Shown in pieces: positions 5,572 through 14,527 of a DNA stretch of 15,281 nt. The DNA is from JBDZUZ01 sp040255445 (lineage in GTDB: Bacteria > Planctomycetota > Phycisphaerae > Phycisphaerales > UBA1924): the NCBI GenBank assembly GCA_040255445.1, contig JBDZUZ010000095.1, forward strand, positions 1 to 15,281, read 5' to 3'. Numbering within the stretch: the first letter of the stretch is position 1; each line of letters starts with the position of its first letter. Under the pieces are notes generated by a model that was not told where the DNA came from, searched no databases, and was given only the letters and a program-made list of their open reading frames with translations. A program made the translations under genes and the position numbers.

Positions 5572-8500
5572 ATGTCGAAGAAGGATGTGTCCCGCTCCAA
5601 GTCGTCGCGCCGGTCCGCATTTGACCTGACCGGGGCGGCGGGTCGGGCGGCAGCGGCTCCTCTCGAGCGGCTCGAGGAGCGTGTGCTTCTGTCGGGCGAT
5701 GCCATGCCCGGCACGCTGATGGACTGGGGCAACCAGCAGGCGGCGGTGAAGGCCGGGAGCTGGATCGTCACCTTCGACGACCTGTACGGCAGCGACGCCG
5801 CGGGCATGGCCCAGCAGGTGGCCAACCGGCTCGGCGTGTCGGCGCACAGCTTCTCGCCGATCGGGCGGGGCGGGCACGCGATCTTCCAGACCGGCGAGAC
5901 GATCAGCCTGCAGGAGGCCCGCCGGGTCACCGCGGAGCTCGGCTCGGTCCTGGGCATCGAGCCGGAGCGGTACTACCAGGTCGCCCGCGTGCCCAACGAC
6001 CCGCTCTACGGCGAGCAGTGGGGCCTCAATAACGACGGCCAGTTCATCGAGGGCAGCGTCGGAACGATCAACGCCGACATCAGCGCCGAGGAGGCGTGGG
6101 ATGTGACGATCGGCTCGCGGAGCGTGATCGTCGCGGTCATCGATACGGGTATCGAGGTCACGCACCCGGACCTGCGCCAGAACATCTGGGTGAACACCGG
6201 CGAGATCCCGGGCAACGGCATCGATGACGACGGCAACGGCTTCGTTGACGACATCAACGGGTACGACTTCGGCGAGTTCCGCGGCGAGATGACCGATGCG
6301 CAGGGCCACGGCACCGCGGTGGCGGGCACGATCGGCGCCGTGGGCGGCAACGGGATCGGCGTCACCGGCGTGGCGTGGAACGTCTCGCTGATGGGTCTGA
6401 AGATCGCGGACCGCAACGGCGCGTTGTCGACGGCGGCGATCATCGGCGCCCACGACTACGTGACGATGATGCGCGGCCGCGGCATCAACGTGGTGGTCAG
6501 CAACAACAGCTACGGCGCCTTCGCGCCCGAGTTCTACGAAGACCAGGTCGACGGCTTCGTGGCCGAGGCCGAGGCGATCCGTCGCTGGATCAACTCGGGC
6601 GGCATCTTTGTCGCCGCGGCGGGCAATGACGGCGCCGACAATGACCAGGACTTCACGGCGTTCCCGGCGAGCTACAACGTGCCGGGCATCATCTCGGTCG
6701 CGGCGACGGACAACAACGACGGCCTGGCCGGCTTCAGCAACTTCGGCGCGCAGAAGGTCGATCTGGCGGCGCCCGGCGTCGATATTTACACGACGCAGAT
6801 CAACAGCAACTACGGCTTCACGAGCGGCACCAGCTTCGCCTCGCCGATGGTGGCGGGCGCGGTCGCCCTTCTGAAGACCGTCAAGCCCAATGCCTCGGCT
6901 GTCGAGGTGCGTGAGGCGCTGATCAACAGCGCCGACCTGATCCCCTCGCTGCAGGGCAAGGTCCGCTCGGGCGGCCGGCTCAACGTCGAGCGGGCGATCC
7001 AGGTCATCCAGACCGAGGGCCCGGTGCTCCGCGGCGTGAACCCCGGCCCGGTGACGACGCAGGTCGACCCCAACACCGGCCTCGCGCTGAGCACGGTGAC
7101 GCTCGACTTCTCCCGCGACATCGATCCCAACTTCCTGAGCACCTCGGGCGTCACGCTCCGCGGCAACGGGGCGGACAATGTCTTCGGCACCGGCGACGAC
7201 CGCATCGTCCCGGTGACGAGCGTGCAGCGCGATGCGACCAACCCGCGCCGCGTGACGGTGCAGCTCGACCTCTCGGCCTTCGCCCAGCAGCGCCTGCCGA
7301 TCGATGAGTACCGCCTGACGCTCGACGATGCGGCCTTCCGCGACACGAGCGGCCGTTTCCTCAACGGCAACGCCGCGGCCGGCATCGACGAGAATTACGA
7401 TTTCCGGATCGTCGCGACCAGCGGCGACTTCGAGCCCAACGACACGCTGGCGACGGCGACCCCGGTCAGCTTCAGCGCGGACGGCTCGGCCCGCTTCCAG
7501 GGCGTCACGCTGGGCAACGGCCTCTTCGCCGCGCTCGATGTCGACCTGTACCGCATCACGATCCCGCGCGGCGGCCAGATCAAGGCCGAGACCTTCGCGC
7601 GTCGTCTGCCGTCGCCCTCGTCGCTCGACACGGTCGTCCGCCTGTTCGACGGCGCCGGTCAGCAGCTCGCGGCGAACGACAACTTCTCCGGCCTCGACTC
7701 GCTGGTCGACTTCTTCGTCACCACCGGCGGAACGTATTACATCGGCGTGTCGGGCTTCGGCAACGCCGCGTACAACCCCGCGATCGGCGGGAGCGGCGCT
7801 TCGCAGTCGACGGGCGTGTACGAGCTGCGGCTCAACATCGCGCTCACCAGCGATGACATCGTCACGGTCAACTCCAGCAGCCCGCCGCGGCGGATCCCCG
7901 TCGCCGAGAATCAGACGCAGGGCACCACGACCGACATCATCACGGTCGCGGACACCCGCGAGATCCTCGATGTCAACGTGCGGCTGGACATCTCGCACAC
8001 CTACGTCGGCGACCTGCAGATCAGCCTGATCTCGCCGCAGGGCACCGAGGTACGTCTGTTCACGCGTCGCGGCGGCGCCGGCGACAACCTCTCGGTCACG
8101 CTCTTCGACGACGAGGCGGTCACGGCGATCTCCGCGGGTGTGGCGCCGTTCAACGGCAGCTTCCGGCCGGAAGACTCGCTGGGCGCCTTCGACGGCCAGC
8201 GCGCCAACGGCAACTGGACTATCCGCATCGTCGACACGACCGCGCTCAACTCGGGCGTGCTCAACAGCTGGTCGATCGACTTCACGTTCCAGAACGACAT
8301 CTTCGGTCCGTTCGAGGCCAACGACACGATCCCGACCGCGACCAACACCGGTATCACCGAGGTCGGCACGGCGACGCTGACGGCGTTCCTGGGCGACGGC
8401 GGCTTCGGCACACTGGACCGGGACATCTTCCGCTTCACCGCGCGGTCTGGCACGAGTCTGTCCGTCCGGGTGACGCCCAGCGGCCCGCTCGACTCGGCGG

Positions 8501-10896
8501 TGCGGCTCTTCGACGAGACCGGCACGCAGATCCTCGTCGCCGCGGAGTCGGGCAACGGCCAGGCGATCATCCAGAACTACGTCTTCGCGCAGGGCGGCAC
8601 GTTCTACATCGCAGTCTCCGACAGCAGCAACACGGATTACGACCCCAACCAGGTCGCGACCGGCACAGTCTCTGCAACCACCGGCGGTTACACGCTGACG
8701 GTCGAGGTCGCCGCGGGCGTGAGCGACCCGTCCTCGGTGCTCGCGGGCAACGCGCTCAATGTCGGTGTCTCCAACAGCGGCCTCTTCCGCTCGGGGAGCA
8801 CGGGCCTGAGCTACAACGGGCTGGACTTCCTGCCCAACGCGGCCTCGCAGCACTCCTTCGGCCTCCGTGCTTCGGACTTCAGCTTCATCAACTCCTACGG
8901 CCAGGCCCAGCAGCCCTTCGCGCTGACCTTCGCCGGCGACACCTTCAACAACCGTGTCGCGATCAATGGCGACTTCCGCGGCCTGGGCATCGAGCGCGTG
9001 TTCTCCTACGGCGTCGATGATGCGTTCGTCGCGATCGATGTCTACCTGACCAACACCACGGCATCGACCGTCACCGGCGTGACGTGGCTCGAGTCGTTCA
9101 ACCCGGGCCCGGGTGTTTCGTTCGGCGATGGCGACGCTACAACGGCGAACGATGTGCTCGCCGGCGGGCGGGCAGCGCAGGCCGTGTACACGAACACGAC
9201 CTTCGAGCCGGGCCGCGCGATCGTGCTGGCGGCCCCGGTCGCTGATACCCGCGCCACCGCCACGGTGCTGCAGGCGGGCTTCGATCCGCGCGATCCGGGC
9301 GAGGTCGCGGACCGCGCGATCAACGACCCTGACGGCGCCGTCACCGACGGCTCGCTCGCGCTCACCTACGACCTGGGCGCGATCGCCGCGGGCGAGACCG
9401 TCTCGATGCGGTACTTCATCTTCCTGGGCGACACCGCCGCCGATGCGCAGGGCCTGTACCAGCAGGTCAACGACGGCACCGGCGCCGGCCACCTCACGGC
9501 CGACCCGGCCAACCCGGTCACCGAGATCCTCTCCGACGGTTCGGTGGCTCCAGAGCTGCCCTACCGCGTCTTCTACCCCGAGGGCTTCTTCGGCGACAAC
9601 ATCTTCACCTTCGTCCCGATCGCCAACCCCAACAACCAGGCGACCCGCGTGACGGTCATCGCCCGCTACGAGGTGGGCGAGCGCGACCAGATCATCGGCG
9701 AGCTCAACATCGCCGCAAACAGCCGCAGCGGTCTGACGCTGGTCGATCCCGACCTCTTCAACAGCGGCGGCACGCTGATCCGCCAGGATGCGCCGTACGC
9801 GATCGAGGTCCGCAGCGAGCGGCCGGTCTCGGCGGTCTTCAGCCACTACGACCTCAACCTGCTGCAGGGCTTCCGCGCAGCGCTGGGCGAGGCCTTCACC
9901 AGCCGCGTCGAGACGACCTGGTCCTTCGGCAAGGTCAGCAAGGGCAACGGCAACATCGACTTCCTGCTGATGTACAACACGACCGACACGCTCAGCAAGG
10001 TGACGGTCAACTTCTACCCCGCCGCCGGCGGCGCGGTCATCACCGAGGTCTTCAACGTCGACGCCTTCCGCCGCGGCGGACTGGCCGTCAACGATGTCGT
10101 CGGCCTGGCCGACGGCGACTACGGCGTGACGGTCACCTCCGAGCAGCCCATCGTCGCCTCGCTCTCGCACTACAACGCGAACGAGCAGGAGGCCGCCGGC
10201 CTCGTCGGCAATGAGGGCCTGGGTTCCGCCCGCGGCGCCATGCCCGAGGGTCAGGTCGGCCTGAGCGGCTCGACGGAGCTGATCGGTGTGCTCAACGCCA
10301 ACGGCGCGGCGGCGCAGGTCGTCTTCTCGTTCATCTTCCAGGACGGTTCGTCCTACCGCACCGCGCTCAACGTCGCCGCTCGCTCGCAGGGCGTGCTCGA
10401 TGTCTCGACGCTCCCCAACTTCCCCACCAACCTGCCCTACGGCCTGTTCTACGAGTCGAATCTCGCGGTGTCGGTCACCGACCTGTCGCGGACCTACGGC
10501 GAGTCGATCTCGACTTCGACGGCCAGCAACGCCTTCAGCCTCTGGGGCTTCGGTGAGGGCTTCCGCCCCGGCGACGGCTCGGGCCACCCGGGTGTCGAGG
10601 ACTACATCCGCATCTACAACCCGCAGGTGACCGATCAGGTGATCGAGATCACGATCAGCTACGACGGCATCCCCGGCAGCGAGGTCTTCCGGCGCGTCGT
10701 CCCGGCCCGCCGCGTGACCGAGTTCAACGTCGATCAGTTCGTCACCGGCGACCGTCGCCTCACCAACCAGTGGTACGGCCTGACGGTGAAGGCGTCCTCC
10801 CCGGTGGTCGCGTACTTCGGGCATTTCGACCGCTCGTTCCCGGGCGCGTTCGGCTCGCTGGGCACGCCGCTGGGCCTGCGGACGACGGTGTCGTAA
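5572..10896 (+). CDS. Giant secreted S8 (subtilisin-like) protease, modular
   Basis: This 1774-residue extracellular serine endopeptidase has a basic N-terminus followed by the planctomycete motif LERLEERVLLSGD (31-43). A prosegment-like region spans about 62-140. The S8 catalytic domain (about 142-475) has Asp191 (VIDTGIEVTHPDL), His246 (GHGTAVAG), oxyanion Asn352 (AAAGNDG) and Ser421 (SGTSFASPMVAG), so it should be active. Next come an Ig-like domain (about 484-613) with a Gly/Asp-rich loop near 533-543; a PPC-like domain (about 619-760, starting GDFEPNDT); a P-domain (about 764-907, with HTYVGDL at 809-815 and GNWTIRIVD at 880-888); and a second PPC-like domain (about 912-1048, GPFEANDT). 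An unassigned region (about 1049-1325) is followed by four tandem beta-rich repeats (about 1330-1774). No classical hydrophobic signal peptide is evident. It is probably monocistronic, with its own RBS and terminator. Its substrate is unknown; cell-surface processing or polymer degradation is possible. Confidence 0.93.
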   Translation: MSKKDVSRSKSSRRSAFDLTGAAGRAAAAPLERLEERVLLSGDAMPGTLMDWGNQQAAVKAGSWIVTFDDLYGSDAAGMAQQVANRLGVSAHSFSPIGRGGHAIFQTGETISLQEARRVTAELGSVLGIEPERYYQVARVPNDPLYGEQWGLNNDGQFIEGSVGTINADISAEEAWDVTIGSRSVIVAVIDTGIEVTHPDLRQNIWVNTGEIPGNGIDDDGNGFVDDINGYDFGEFRGEMTDAQGHGTAVAGTIGAVGGNGIGVTGVAWNVSLMGLKIADRNGALSTAAIIGAHDYVTMMRGRGINVVVSNNSYGAFAPEFYEDQVDGFVAEAEAIRRWINSGGIFVAAAGNDGADNDQDFTAFPASYNVPGIISVAATDNNDGLAGFSNFGAQKVDLAAPGVDIYTTQINSNYGFTSGTSFASPMVAGAVALLKTVKPNASAVEVREALINSADLIPSLQGKVRSGGRLNVERAIQVIQTEGPVLRGVNPGPVTTQVDPNTGLALSTVTLDFSRDIDPNFLSTSGVTLRGNGADNVFGTGDDRIVPVTSVQRDATNPRRVTVQLDLSAFAQQRLPIDEYRLTLDDAAFRDTSGRFLNGNAAAGIDENYDFRIVATSGDFEPNDTLATATPVSFSADGSARFQGVTLGNGLFAALDVDLYRITIPRGGQIKAETFARRLPSPSSLDTVVRLFDGAGQQLAANDNFSGLDSLVDFFVTTGGTYYIGVSGFGNAAYNPAIGGSGASQSTGVYELRLNIALTSDDIVTVNSSSPPRRIPVAENQTQGTTTDIITVADTREILDVNVRLDISHTYVGDLQISLISPQGTEVRLFTRRGGAGDNLSVTLFDDEAVTAISAGVAPFNGSFRPEDSLGAFDGQRANGNWTIRIVDTTALNSGVLNSWSIDFTFQNDIFGPFEANDTIPTATNTGITEVGTATLTAFLGDGGFGTLDRDIFRFTARSGTSLSVRVTPSGPLDSAVRLFDETGTQILVAAESGNGQAIIQNYVFAQGGTFYIAVSDSSNTDYDPNQVATGTVSATTGGYTLTVEVAAGVSDPSSVLAGNALNVGVSNSGLFRSGSTGLSYNGLDFLPNAASQHSFGLRASDFSFINSYGQAQQPFALTFAGDTFNNRVAINGDFRGLGIERVFSYGVDDAFVAIDVYLTNTTASTVTGVTWLESFNPGPGVSFGDGDATTANDVLAGGRAAQAVYTNTTFEPGRAIVLAAPVADTRATATVLQAGFDPRDPGEVADRAINDPDGAVTDGSLALTYDLGAIAAGETVSMRYFIFLGDTAADAQGLYQQVNDGTGAGHLTADPANPVTEILSDGSVAPELPYRVFYPEGFFGDNIFTFVPIANPNNQATRVTVIARYEVGERDQIIGELNIAANSRSGLTLVDPDLFNSGGTLIRQDAPYAIEVRSERPVSAVFSHYDLNLLQGFRAALGEAFTSRVETTWSFGKVSKGNGNIDFLLMYNTTDTLSKVTVNFYPAAGGAVITEVFNVDAFRRGGLAVNDVVGLADGDYGVTVTSEQPIVASLSHYNANEQEAAGLVGNEGLGSARGAMPEGQVGLSGSTELIGVLNANGAAAQVVFSFIFQDGSSYRTALNVAARSQGVLDVSTLPNFPTNLPYGLFYESNLAVSVTDLSRTYGESISTSTASNAFSLWGFGEGFRPGDGSGHPGVEDYIRIYNPQVTDQVIEITISYDGIPGSEVFRRVVPARRVTEFNVDQFVTGDRRLTNQWYGLTVKASSPVVAYFGHFDRSFPGAFGSLGTPLGLRTTVS
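9559..10893 (+). repeat. Four tandem protein repeats at the protease C-terminus
   Basis: Four divergent copies lie at about residues 1330-1440, 1463-1545, 1568-1655 and 1677-1774. Each has an opening strand with an N near I/Y-N (IANPN, MYNTT, LNANG, IYNPQ), then V-x-V/I strands. A V-A/V-x-R/S-R turn follows (IAANSRSG, FNVDAFRRG, VAARSQG, VPARRV), then a Y-G/A-I-x-V strand, a P-V-V-A or similar strand, and in copies 1, 2 and 4 a closing S-H-Y-D/G-H-F-D block with an F/G-rich tail. Copy 3 has T-D-L-S-R-T-Y-G there instead. The pattern recalls beta-sandwich modules such as DUF5719. The family match is inference. Confidence 0.6.
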
Positions 10897-10924
10897 GGCC
10901 TTTGCGATTGACGGCATGAATCCG

Positions 10925-10960
10925 ACCGGCGTGCGGAATCCCCCGCACGCCGGTTTTCTT
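10925..10960 (+). terminator. Intrinsic terminator of the protease gene
   Basis: accggcgtgcgg (10925-10936) pairs perfectly over 12 bp with ccgcacgccggt (10943-10954) around the loop aatccc. The T-rich tract tttctt (10955-10960) follows. It lies 28 bp after the TAA stop. This is the clearest rho-independent terminator in the window. Confidence 0.92.
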
Positions 10961-11036
10961 TCCCGTTCGGTCCGGCCGCGGCTGGCCGCGGTCGGATCCG
11001 GGTTGCCGCCGCATCCAAAGCGGCCGGCGAGGCGAC

Positions 11037-11042
11037 TACGAT
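11037..11042 (+). promoter_or_regulatory. Candidate -10 box (TACGAT) for tRNA-Lys
   Basis: TACGAT fits TA-N3-T and is preceded at 17 bp by tccaaa, which matches TTGACA at only three positions. It lies 41 bp before the mature tRNA, so a leader of about 34 nt would need trimming. It falls after the strong terminator, where a new promoter is expected. Low certainty. Confidence 0.3.
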
Positions 11043-11083
11043 TGCGACCGGTCCCGACCCCACGCGGTCGGATCGGACGCTCC

Positions 11084-11156
11084 GAGGGCGTAGCTCAGTT
11101 GGTAGAGCATCGGACTTTTAATCCGCTGGTCCAGGGTTCGAATCCCTGCGCCCTCA
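11084..11156 (+). tRNA. tRNA-Lys (anticodon UUU)
   Basis: The 73-nt cloverleaf has acceptor stem gagggcg/cgccctc, D-arm tagctcagttggtaga, anticodon loop cttttaa giving TTT (lysine), and T-arm ccagggttcgaatccctg. The discriminator is A at 11156. CCA is not encoded. The stretch to the next start (11157-11247) holds no other recognisable feature. No integrase or attachment repeat is associated with it. Confidence 0.97.
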
Positions 11157-11247
11157 TTCGACACTGACCCCCGCCGGTGGTCGCCGCCCACGAGGCGGAC
11201 GGCCGCCGCCGATCCGACCGCCGCTCCGACAAGGGCTCCCACGCACG

Positions 11248-14200
11248 ATGATCCTGCACGCGAACTGGTCCGACTCCGCTTTGCATCTGTGGGCGGAGGA
11301 TCCGGCCCTCTCCGCATCCGCCACGCCGGCCGGCGCGGCGGTGGATCCGGCGACCGCGCCGAGGCACCCTTTCGCTTCCGAATCGCTGGACCTGATGCGC
11401 TGGCTCCCAGAGTCGTGGCGACCGGTGGTTGAACGCGGCCGCGCCGCGCGGATGCGGATGCGCCTGCCCGCGGCGGGTGCGCGCCCGATTCCCTCGGATC
11501 AGCTCAACGCCCGCGAACTCGAAGACGGCGTGATCCCCACGCTGGAGACCTTCGAGATCCCGACCTTCGCACTGACAGCGATGGACGCCGCGCCGCTCCT
11601 GCTCGCGCTCGTGGAAGTGACGTCGAGCGATGGTGAGGGGGTGGACGGCGACCTGGGCCACCCGCGGCTGGCCGGCTGCTTCGAGTTCTTCGCCGAGTCG
11701 GCCCGGCTGTGCAAGCACATCGCAGCGCAGCAGCGGTTCATTCCCACGCTGGTGCAGGCATCGACGGGCGAACTCCGCGGCGCGTGGCACCCCTGGCTCA
11801 GCGACGGCGCGGCCGCGGAACTCACCGCGAAGCTCGTCGGCGCGATGCCGGCCGCGGCCCGCGCGGTGGTCGACCGCTTCAACCACGAGCCCTGGCCGAT
11901 CGTCGAGGACTTCCTCAACGCGGTGACCGATGCCGAATGCCGCCGGCCGCTGCTCAAGGAAGGGTTCAAGGATGCGGTCGAGAGCCGCGATCCATCGACA
12001 GATGTGCATGTCGCGTGGCTGCAGGGCCTGCTACAGCGCGACGACAAGGTGCACGGCACGCCGGGCGTGCGGCAGGACATGTCGCGCCGGATCCGGCAGT
12101 GGATCAGCGTGCTCGAAGAGCGCGGCGCGAGCTCGTCGTGGCGCCTGCTCTTCCGCCTGAGCGAGCCCGATGGCGGGCTCTTGGGCCCGGATGATGCGCC
12201 CGACCCCGCCGAGCCCGCGTGGAAGGTGACATTCCACCTCGCCGCGGTCGAGAAGGCCGGGCTGACGATCGACGCCGCGGATATCTGGCTGCTCGGTTCT
12301 GATTCCGTGACGGTGCAGGGCCGGCGCGTCGATCGCCCGCAGGAGCTGCTGCTGGGCGAACTCGGCCGCGCCACGCGCTTCTACCGCCGCCTCGAAGAAG
12401 CGCTCGAAGACGCCGAACCCACGACGCTCAATCTCAATACGCGACAGGCGTACGAGTTCCTGCGCGAGGTGCGGCCGACACTGGTCGAACAGGGGTTCCA
12501 GGTCGAAGCGCCCGAGTGGTGGGACTCGCCGATGGCGCGGCTGGGCGCCAAGCTGCGGCTCGAGAGCGACGAGCAGAACCCGTTCACGACCGATGGCGGC
12601 GGCCTGACAGGCGCTGCAACGCCGCAGCTTGGCCTGGGCGCGCTGATCAAGTACCGCTGGGAGATCGCCGTCGGCGATGCCACGCTCTCGCTGGCGGAGT
12701 TTGAGCAGCTCGCCAACAAGAAGACGCCGCTGGTGCGCATGAACGGCCGCTGGGTCGAGATCCGGCCCGAGGATGTGCAGGCCGCGATCCGCTTCATCCG
12801 CGAGAACCCGGGCGGCACAATCAAGCTCGCCGAGGCATTGCGGCTCGCGTACGGATCGGACCTGAAGCAGACGGGCATCCCCGTCGTTGGCCTCGAAGCG
12901 ACCGGCTGGCTCGCCGCGTTCCTCAACAGCGAGGCCAACGCCCGCTCGATGGGCACGATCGAGACGCCGGGTACATTCCGTGGCACGCTGCGGCCGTATC
13001 AGATCCGCGGCGTGTCGTGGCTGATTTTCCAGGAGCAACTGGGCTTTGGCGTCTGCCTCGCGGACGACATGGGCCTTGGTAAGACGATCCAGTTGCTCGC
13101 GCTGCTCGCATGGGAGCGGGAGCACGCCGAGCGCGAGGGCAACCCCGGCCGCATCCTGCCGACGCTGCTCGTGGCACCGATGTCGGTCGTGGGCAACTGG
13201 ATCCATGAGACGGCGCGCTTCTGCCCGCACCTGAAGGTCATGCTGCACCACGGCGGCGACCGCCTGCAGGGCGAGGCCTTCCTCGAGAAGGCGCGCAACA
13301 GCGACCTGATCATCTCGACCTACGCGCTGGCCAACCGCGACAAGGACCTGCTGGGCGGGATCTCGTGGGGCCGCATCGTGCTCGACGAAGCGCAGTACAT
13401 CAAGAATCCTTCCGCCAAGCAGAGCCAGGCGGTGCGGCAGTTCGATGCCGGGCACCGCATCGCGCTCACCGGTACACCGGTCGAGAACCGGCTCACCGAG
13501 CTCTGGTCGATCATGGACTTCCTCAATCCCGGCTACCTCGGCCCCGCGGCCGGGTTCCGCACGCGGTTCGGTGTGCCCATCGAGCGGTACCACGACCGCC
13601 AGCGGGCCGAGCAACTCCGCGGGCTGATCCGCCCGTTCATCCTGCGGCGTCTCAAGACCGATCCGACGGTCGTCGCCGATCTGCCCGAGAAGCTCGAGAC
13701 CAAGGAGTTCGCGCACCTCACCGCCGAGCAGGCCTCGCTGTACGAATCGTGCGTGCGCCGCATGCTCGGCGAGGTCGATCAGGCCGAAGGCATCCAGCGG
13801 CGCGGCCTTGTGCTCGCCGCGCTGGTCAAGCTGAAGCAGATCTGCAACCACCCCTCGCTCTTCCTCAAGGACCACCCCGACAACGCGCCCCGCGCGGCGG
13901 ATCCATCGCGCTCGGGCAAGTGCATCCGCCTGCTCGAGATGCTCGACGAGGTGCTCGCCGAGGGCGACCAGGCGCTGGTCTTCACGCAGTTCCGCGAGAT
14001 GGGCGATCTGCTCGCGCCGATGATCCGCCAGCAGCTCGGCCGCAACGTGCTGTTCCTGCACGGCGGCACCACACAGACGCAGCGTCAGGCGATGATCGAT
14101 CAGTTCCAGAAGGCCGATGGCACCACGCCGGTGCTGCTGCTGAGCCTGCGAGCCGGCGGCGTCGGTCTCAACCTGACCGCCGCGACGCACGTCTTCCACT

Positions 14201-14463
14201 TCGACCGCTGGTGGAACCCGGCCGTCGAGAACCAGGCGACGGACCGGGCGTACAGAATCGGTCAGACCCGCACGGTGCAGGTGCACAAGTTCATCGTGCA
14301 CGGCACGCTCGAGGAGCGCATCGATCAGATGATCGAGAGCAAGACCGAGCTGGCCGAGAACATCATCGGCGCCGGCGAGAACTGGCTGGCGGACCTGAAC
14401 ACCGACCAGCTCCGCGACATCCTGACACTCCGCAACGACGCGGTCGACGATGTCGAAGTGTGA
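11248..14463 (+). CDS. SNF2-family DEAD/DEAH-box helicase-like ATPase
   Basis: This 1071-residue SNF2/Swi2-type ATPase translocates on double-stranded DNA or remodels nucleic acid-protein complexes. The N-terminal ~400 residues (opening MILHANWSDSALHLWAE) are typical of bacterial SNF2 proteins. A segment at about 395-535 resembles the bacterial SNF2-associated domain DUF3670. The helicase core shows motif I DDMGLGKT (606-613, Lys612), motif II DEAQ (713-716), motif III TGTPVENR (741-748), a C-terminal RecA lobe with VFTQF (911-915) and motif VI QATDRAYRIGQTR (996-1008). The protein is full length with no break. The ATG at 11248 has only a weak aaggg ahead at 12 bases. The next gene encodes a SWIM zinc-finger protein 64 bp downstream, a pairing seen in many bacteria. 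The likely role is in DNA transactions such as repair, transcription recycling or defence; sequence does not decide which. Confidence 0.92.
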   Translation: MILHANWSDSALHLWAEDPALSASATPAGAAVDPATAPRHPFASESLDLMRWLPESWRPVVERGRAARMRMRLPAAGARPIPSDQLNARELEDGVIPTLETFEIPTFALTAMDAAPLLLALVEVTSSDGEGVDGDLGHPRLAGCFEFFAESARLCKHIAAQQRFIPTLVQASTGELRGAWHPWLSDGAAAELTAKLVGAMPAAARAVVDRFNHEPWPIVEDFLNAVTDAECRRPLLKEGFKDAVESRDPSTDVHVAWLQGLLQRDDKVHGTPGVRQDMSRRIRQWISVLEERGASSSWRLLFRLSEPDGGLLGPDDAPDPAEPAWKVTFHLAAVEKAGLTIDAADIWLLGSDSVTVQGRRVDRPQELLLGELGRATRFYRRLEEALEDAEPTTLNLNTRQAYEFLREVRPTLVEQGFQVEAPEWWDSPMARLGAKLRLESDEQNPFTTDGGGLTGAATPQLGLGALIKYRWEIAVGDATLSLAEFEQLANKKTPLVRMNGRWVEIRPEDVQAAIRFIRENPGGTIKLAEALRLAYGSDLKQTGIPVVGLEATGWLAAFLNSEANARSMGTIETPGTFRGTLRPYQIRGVSWLIFQEQLGFGVCLADDMGLGKTIQLLALLAWEREHAEREGNPGRILPTLLVAPMSVVGNWIHETARFCPHLKVMLHHGGDRLQGEAFLEKARNSDLIISTYALANRDKDLLGGISWGRIVLDEAQYIKNPSAKQSQAVRQFDAGHRIALTGTPVENRLTELWSIMDFLNPGYLGPAAGFRTRFGVPIERYHDRQRAEQLRGLIRPFILRRLKTDPTVVADLPEKLETKEFAHLTAEQASLYESCVRRMLGEVDQAEGIQRRGLVLAALVKLKQICNHPSLFLKDHPDNAPRAADPSRSGKCIRLLEMLDEVLAEGDQALVFTQFREMGDLLAPMIRQQLGRNVLFLHGGTTQTQRQAMIDQFQKADGTTPVLLLSLRAGGVGLNLTAATHVFHFDRWWNPAVENQATDRAYRIGQTRTVQVHKFIVHGTLEERIDQMIESKTELAENIIGAGENWLADLNTDQLRDILTLRNDAVDDVEV

Positions 14464-14502
14464 TCACCGTGTGAATCGCCCTCCAAACCGCTAGACATCC
14501 GC

Positions 14503-14514
14503 GGGTTGCAACCC
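14503..14514. promoter_or_regulatory. Perfect 12-bp palindrome before the SWIM gene
   Basis: gggttgcaaccc is a perfect palindrome in the 64-bp gap between the helicase stop and the inferred TTG start of the SWIM gene. Its size fits a dimeric repressor site, but chance is possible in so GC-rich a sequence. Confidence 0.25.
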
Positions 14515-14527
14515 AACCCTTCCCTCC

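Noticed and set aside
5287..10917. A 1876-residue open frame on the minus strand, antisense to the whole protease gene
   Set aside because: It mirrors the third-position G/C bias of the real gene, is dominated by Arg, Asp, Ala, Gly and Val in low-complexity order, and has no domain. The plus strand holds a complete protease with triad, RBS and terminator.
3977..11156. tRNA genes as integration sites of a mobile island
   Set aside because: No integrase, no repeated 3' tRNA segment and no composition change is seen beside either tRNA.
12031..14301. A 756-residue minus-strand frame antisense to the helicase
   Set aside because: A composition shadow of the SNF2 gene, whose plus-strand motifs are complete and in order.
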